From NCBI GenBank assembly GCA_023266435.1, contig JAHFQF010000098.1, forward strand, positions 1 to 8,362: a stretch of 8,362 bases of DNA, given 5' to 3'. Under the pieces are notes generated by a model. It had not been told where the DNA came from. It saw only the letters and a list, made by a program, of their open reading frames with translations, and searched no databases. The stretch is from Legionellales bacterium (GTDB taxonomy: Bacteria > Pseudomonadota > Gammaproteobacteria > Berkiellales > Berkiellaceae). This document shows, piece after piece, positions 5,597 to 8,362 of this stretch. Numbering within the stretch: the first letter of the stretch is position 1; every line of letters starts with the position of its first letter. Position numbers and translations under genes: made by a program.

Positions 5597-7300
5597 TTAC
5601 TTGCTTTTTTCGCCAGCCCTATCCTGTTTTTTTAGATAATAACTTAGCTGGCTCTTCTCTTCGGCCGTTAAAGCGCGCGTTTTGGCTAAAGAAATCAATT
5701 GCTTTAATGCTAATTTTTCTGGTTGTCGCAAGATTTGTTGCATCAAAGCTTGAAACTCTGACTGCAAACTCTCCTCAGAGACAGCATTTAACCATGCAGG
5801 CCCCTTCTCAATTTCAGTTTGAGTGTAGCCGCCCCCCTGCTGATTTCTTAACAAACAGATCCGCTCGTACAGTTTTGTATTCTCTGCCACCGGACTATGT
5901 GCCAGCGTTTCCCAGCCAGCTTCCAGCAATGTGTGGAAATGAGGATATCGAGACAAAATATCACCAATTTTTTGCACAAGGGATAAAGGTTTCGCAGGTT
6001 TTTCAGGCTTCACGACCCTGTTCTTTGAATTAAAATACGGCTTTTGTGCAGCTTGATAGACCATGTTTTGTAATTTTTGCAACATTAAATTCTGTAAAAC
6101 GCCCGGCTTCATAGTCTGAATCAAAGGTTTTGCCAGATGCGATAAACGGGCCTTCCCTTCTAAGGTTTCCACCGAAACTTGCTCGCTCATGTGTTGAAAA
6201 AAGAATTCTTCAAAAGATAATGAAGACTTACAGTGCACTTTAAATTGCTCCGCACCTTGCTCACGCAAAATCGAATCCGGATCTTGACCTTGTGGTAATA
6301 AAATAAATCGCAAAGACTGCCCATCTTCTATCATTGGCAGCGCCTGCATAAAGGCTTTCCAAGCTGCTTGTTGCCCTGCTTTATCACCATCAAAACACAA
6401 CCAAACTGCATCCGTCCAAGAAAATAACTGTTTTAAATGCTGCTCAGTCAGCGCGGTTCCCATGGTTGCTACCACATTGGCAATCCCCCCCTGGCATAAA
6501 CTAATCACATCTAAGTAACCCTCTACAACCAAAATGGCACGTTGTTTATGATGGCGACCAAAGGCATGGATGAGTCCATACATTGCATTGGACTTATGAA
6601 ATAATTTCGTTTGAGGAGAGTTTAAATATTTGGGCAAACTGTCATCAAGTACTCGTCCACCAAAACCTAAAATACGATTACGGGCATCAAAAATAGGGAA
6701 CATAACGCGATTACGAAACCTGTCATAACACTGCCCATTATCCTTACGTACAATCAGTCCAGCCTCTAAAAGCAAGGCCTCTTTTTCACTTGACCCACCA
6801 AACTGTCGTAAAACCCCATCCCATTGATTGGAAGCAAAACCAATTTTAAAATCAGCCCATGTTTTAGCGGCCAACCCTCGTTTCTCTAAATATTTTCTAG
6901 CAAGCCGGCCTTGCGGATCTTGTCTTAACTGTTGCTGATAATACTCAGTGACCGCTTGTAGCAATTGATACAATGGATTGAAATTTTCTTGGTTGCTTTG
7001 AATGGTTTCCAAGGGAATGCCATGCTGTGCAGCCAACCATTCCACAGCCTCTAAAAAACCCAAGTTTTGTTGACGAGCAACGAAGTCAATCGCGTCGCCA
7101 TGCGCACCACAACCAAAGCAATGAAAATACTGTTTATTAGGGTTGACCGAAAAAGAAGGGGTTTTTTCCTGATGAAAGGGACAGAGCCCGGTGTAGTTAG
7201 TTCCATTTTTTTTAAGTCGCACGGTAGGCTCTAACAACGCAACCAGATCAACGCGCGTTAAGAGCGCCTCTATGGTTTGCTGTGAGATTTTTCCAACCAT
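5597..7300 (-). CDS. dnaG: DNA primase DnaG
   Basis: It makes RNA primers at the replication fork in contact with DnaB helicase. At 567 residues it is close to E. coli (581). The N-terminal zinc domain has the CHC2 ligands C40 and H43 (CPFHQEKTPSF) and C61 and C64 (CFGCG). The catalytic core has the basic RNA-polymerase motif RFRNRVMFPIFD (194-205) and a Toprim fold with E260 (VVEGYLDV) and D304 and D306 (CFDGDKAG). The region from about 435 is the divergent helicase-binding domain. ATG is the first possible start, since TGA lies in frame 15 nt upstream, and the ribosome-binding site is poor (GGGGGTAGG abutting ATG). With the terminator just upstream, this predicts low expression, as known for E. 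coli dnaG. Confidence 0.98.
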   Translation of the reverse strand: MVGKISQQTIEALLTRVDLVALLEPTVRLKKNGTNYTGLCPFHQEKTPSFSVNPNKQYFHCFGCGAHGDAIDFVARQQNLGFLEAVEWLAAQHGIPLETIQSNQENFNPLYQLLQAVTEYYQQQLRQDPQGRLARKYLEKRGLAAKTWADFKIGFASNQWDGVLRQFGGSSEKEALLLEAGLIVRKDNGQCYDRFRNRVMFPIFDARNRILGFGGRVLDDSLPKYLNSPQTKLFHKSNAMYGLIHAFGRHHKQRAILVVEGYLDVISLCQGGIANVVATMGTALTEQHLKQLFSWTDAVWLCFDGDKAGQQAAWKAFMQALPMIEDGQSLRFILLPQGQDPDSILREQGAEQFKVHCKSSLSFEEFFFQHMSEQVSVETLEGKARLSHLAKPLIQTMKPGVLQNLMLQKLQNMVYQAAQKPYFNSKNRVVKPEKPAKPLSLVQKIGDILSRYPHFHTLLEAGWETLAHSPVAENTKLYERICLLRNQQGGGYTQTEIEKGPAWLNAVSEESLQSEFQALMQQILRQPEKLALKQLISLAKTRALTAEEKSQLSYYLKKQDRAGEKSK

Positions 7301-7326
7301 CCTACCCCCAAGTCATCAGCGTCAAT

Positions 7327-7354
7327 AAAAAGGCCTGAAAAATCAGGCCTTTTT
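7327..7354 (-). terminator. Intrinsic terminator between yqeY and dnaG, probable attenuator
   Basis: AAAAAGGCCTGA and TCAGGCCTTTTT form a perfect 12-bp stem with a 4-nt loop. On the minus strand the stem ends in a run of five T after the GC-rich part, so it can stop transcripts leaving rpsU-yqeY. The A/T symmetry also allows function on the plus strand, but no plus-strand gene is there to stop. All genes on both sides read in the same direction, so partial read-through would set dnaG and rpoD levels, equivalent to the terminator between rpsU and dnaG in E. coli. Confidence 0.88.
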
Positions 7355-7417
7355 GCTCAAATGAGGATTGCGAATTGACACAGGTAACAGCAGCCAAATA
7401 CTCAGCACCTGGAAGCA

Positions 7418-7867
7418 CTAACCTTCCAACATTGCTTTGATTTTAGCTCCTACCTGACCAAAGTCGGCTCGCCCTGTCAGATCAGTCTTTAGAATCGCCA
7501 TCACTTTGCCCATGTCCTTAATGGACTGAGCACCAACCGTAGTCACGGCCTGTTGAATGGCTTGATCAAGCTCTTGTTCAGTCAAGGGTGTTGGCATGAA
7601 ACTCTGAATTACCAACATTTCCGCTTTTTCTTTGTCTGACAAATCTGTGCGACCCGCTGCATCAAACTGAACAATGGACTCTTTACGCTGCTTCAGCATT
7701 TTATCCAAGATAGTCAGGACGCGTGCATCATCTAACTCGATGCGCTCATCCACTTCGATTTGCTTAAGAGCGGCTTGTATCAGACGTATGGTGCCCAAAC
7801 GATCTTTATCTTTGCTGCGCATAGCGTCTTTCATTGCATCCATAACAGCAGCTTTAATGGCTGACAT
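7418..7867 (-). CDS. yqeY: GatB/YqeY-domain protein
   Basis: The protein is a small, soluble, mostly helical member of the YqeY family, which shares a domain with the tail of GatB of the tRNA amidotransferase. Typical stretches are DKDRLGTIRLIQAALKQIEVDER (residues 20-42 from this start, with the conserved LRLI-like part), MLKQRKESI (57-65), FMPTPLTEQEL (90-100) and the C-terminal DMGKVMAILKTDLTGRADFGQVG. I start it at 7867 (149 residues) because GGAG lies 9 nt upstream and this matches the usual length of about 147-150. A longer in-frame ATG at 7882 lacks a good ribosome-binding site. It sits between rpsU and dnaG, as in many gammaproteobacteria. Its exact function is not established; a tRNA- or translation-linked role is suggested by the family. 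Confidence 0.93.
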   Translation of the reverse strand: MSAIKAAVMDAMKDAMRSKDKDRLGTIRLIQAALKQIEVDERIELDDARVLTILDKMLKQRKESIVQFDAAGRTDLSDKEKAEMLVIQSFMPTPLTEQELDQAIQQAVTTVGAQSIKDMGKVMAILKTDLTGRADFGQVGAKIKAMLEG

Positions 7868-7876
7868 GAGCGGTAA

Positions 7877-7880
7877 CTCC
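7877..7880 (-). promoter_or_regulatory. Ribosome-binding site deciding the yqeY start
   Basis: GGAG on the minus strand is 9 nt before the ATG at 7867. It overlaps the alternative upstream ATG (7882), so it can only serve the internal start. Confidence 0.65.
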
Positions 7881-7887
7881 ATTTATC

Positions 7888-8187
7888 TTAATTCGTAGTA
7901 CGACTCTGTGAAGGTGCGCCACGGGAGCCAGTTGCTGGACGAGCGGCTACAGGTGTACGTGCTCCAGATGCAGCAAACCCTTTCTCAACACGTTGTTGCT
8001 CGCGTTGCAGCTTTTTACGGTAACGTTTCACCGCAGCAGCTGTACGACGCTTCTTTTGGGAAGAAGGTTTTTCAAAAAACTCGCGTTTCCGCATTTCGGA
8101 CAAGTTACCGGATTTCTCAACGACACGCTTAAAACGACGCATTGCCGCATCAAAATTTTCATTTTCTTTTAGTCTAATACCAGGCAT
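7888..8187 (-). CDS. rpsU: 30S ribosomal protein bS21 with C-terminal extension
   Basis: bS21 binds the 30S platform near the 16S rRNA 3' end and helps initiation. Residues 1-70 align throughout with E. coli bS21: ENENFDAAMRRFKR (8-21), EKSGNLSEMRKREFFEKPS (24-42) and AAAVKRYRKKL (50-60). E. coli bS21 ends at 71 residues; here a tail of about 28 follows, low in complexity and rich in Ala, Arg, Gly, Ser, Thr and Pro, ending RTTN, and likely disordered. The ATG has a strong GGAGG 5 nt upstream. It is the first gene of the operon, 20 bp before yqeY. Extended tails occur in some bS21 proteins, so this is not clearly an assembly error. Confidence 0.96.
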   Translation of the reverse strand: MPGIRLKENENFDAAMRRFKRVVEKSGNLSEMRKREFFEKPSSQKKRRTAAAVKRYRKKLQREQQRVEKGFAASGARTPVAARPATGSRGAPSQSRTTN

Positions 8188-8238
8188 GCGCCCTCCGTCT
8201 TTAAATGAAAAATACTACCTTGGTCTAGTAAGCCAGTT

Positions 8239-8266
8239 ATTGTACCCCTTTTAAACCAAAAATCAA
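8239..8266 (-). promoter_or_regulatory. Sigma70-type promoter of the rpsU-yqeY-dnaG-rpoD operon
   Basis: On the minus strand TTGATT (8266-8261) and TACAAT (8244-8239) are 16 bp apart. Transcription would start near 8232, giving a leader of about 45 nt before the rpsU ATG. As rpoD is the last gene, sigma70 would drive its own operon. Confidence 0.7.
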
Positions 8267-8296
8267 AACTTCCTAGCCCTGCCCCCTAAGTTCATC

Positions 8297-8326
8297 TTAG
8301 ACAAGCACTAATAAAACCCGTAAAAT
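8297..8326 (+). promoter_or_regulatory. Weak candidate divergent promoter at the right edge
   Basis: TTAGAC (8297-8302) and TAAAAT (8321-8326), 18 bp apart, face out of the window. A divergent tsaD gene is common upstream of rpsU in gammaproteobacteria, but no coding start is visible before the window ends. The bases between 8267 and 8362 otherwise show only a short CTAAG/CTTAG inverted repeat (8286-8300). Confidence 0.25.
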
Positions 8327-8362
8327 GAGATATCCACTTCAATAAAGTTAGCAGGTTTTCTT

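Noticed and set aside
5584..6033. 149-codon open frame on the plus strand inside dnaG
   Set aside because: It lies wholly opposite a clear dnaG reading frame, has no ribosome-binding site evidence and no recognisable protein pattern; antisense frames of this length are expected.
8231..8362. LexA (SOS) box upstream of rpsU, as known in E. coli
   Set aside because: I found no CTGT-N8-ACAG-like match; the CTAAG/CTTAG inverted repeat at 8286-8300 does not fit.

Overview
The window joins a conserved gammaproteobacterial housekeeping locus (right, about 3.53-8.36 kb) to the integrase end of a prophage or phage-like genomic island (left, 1 to about 3.53 kb). The macromolecular-synthesis operon rpsU-yqeY-dnaG-rpoD, followed by a tRNA-Ile(CAT), is a typical gammaproteobacterial order. 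The moderately AT-rich sequence and the protein variants suggest a lineage outside the Enterobacteriaceae. I cannot place the genus; a Legionellales-like bacterium is only a guess.

Housekeeping half, minus strand, read right to left. A sigma70-type promoter (8239-8266) drives rpsU (ribosomal protein bS21 with a C-terminal tail of about 28 residues), then yqeY (GatB/YqeY-domain protein). A strong intrinsic terminator (7327-7354) follows, then dnaG (primase) and rpoD (sigma70). The terminator lies inside the gene string, so abundant rpsU/yqeY message and scarce dnaG/rpoD message can come from one promoter, as in the E. coli operon. A perfect GC-rich hairpin and a 46-bp gap separate rpoD from the tRNA-Ile gene.

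Island half. A tyrosine integrase on the plus strand ends 30 bp from the 3' end of the tRNA, the usual geometry of an element integrated at a tRNA 3' end. Upstream, a small winged-helix AlpA/excisionase-like gene overlaps the integrase by 109 bp. The integrase start codon sits on an A AAA AAA heptamer in the frame of the upstream gene. Running the other way is a tightly coupled phage recombination operon: a RusA-family Holliday-junction resolvase, a small uncharacterised phage protein, a Sak4-like RecA-fold ATPase, and a DUF669 protein that reaches the window edge with DDDLPF, closely resembling the SSB C-terminal tip. The rest of the island lies beyond base 1.

The two island operons diverge from a 181-bp AT-rich region holding two near-identical, mirror-placed promoters. 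Both carry AATAAGTTG and ATAGTTGTAAT exactly 13 bp apart, around a common dyad centre (2037/2038), suggesting one factor controls excision/integration and recombination together. The most interesting points are this mirrored control region, the SSB-like tip on the DUF669 protein, and the possible frameshift or coupling site at the xis/int junction.
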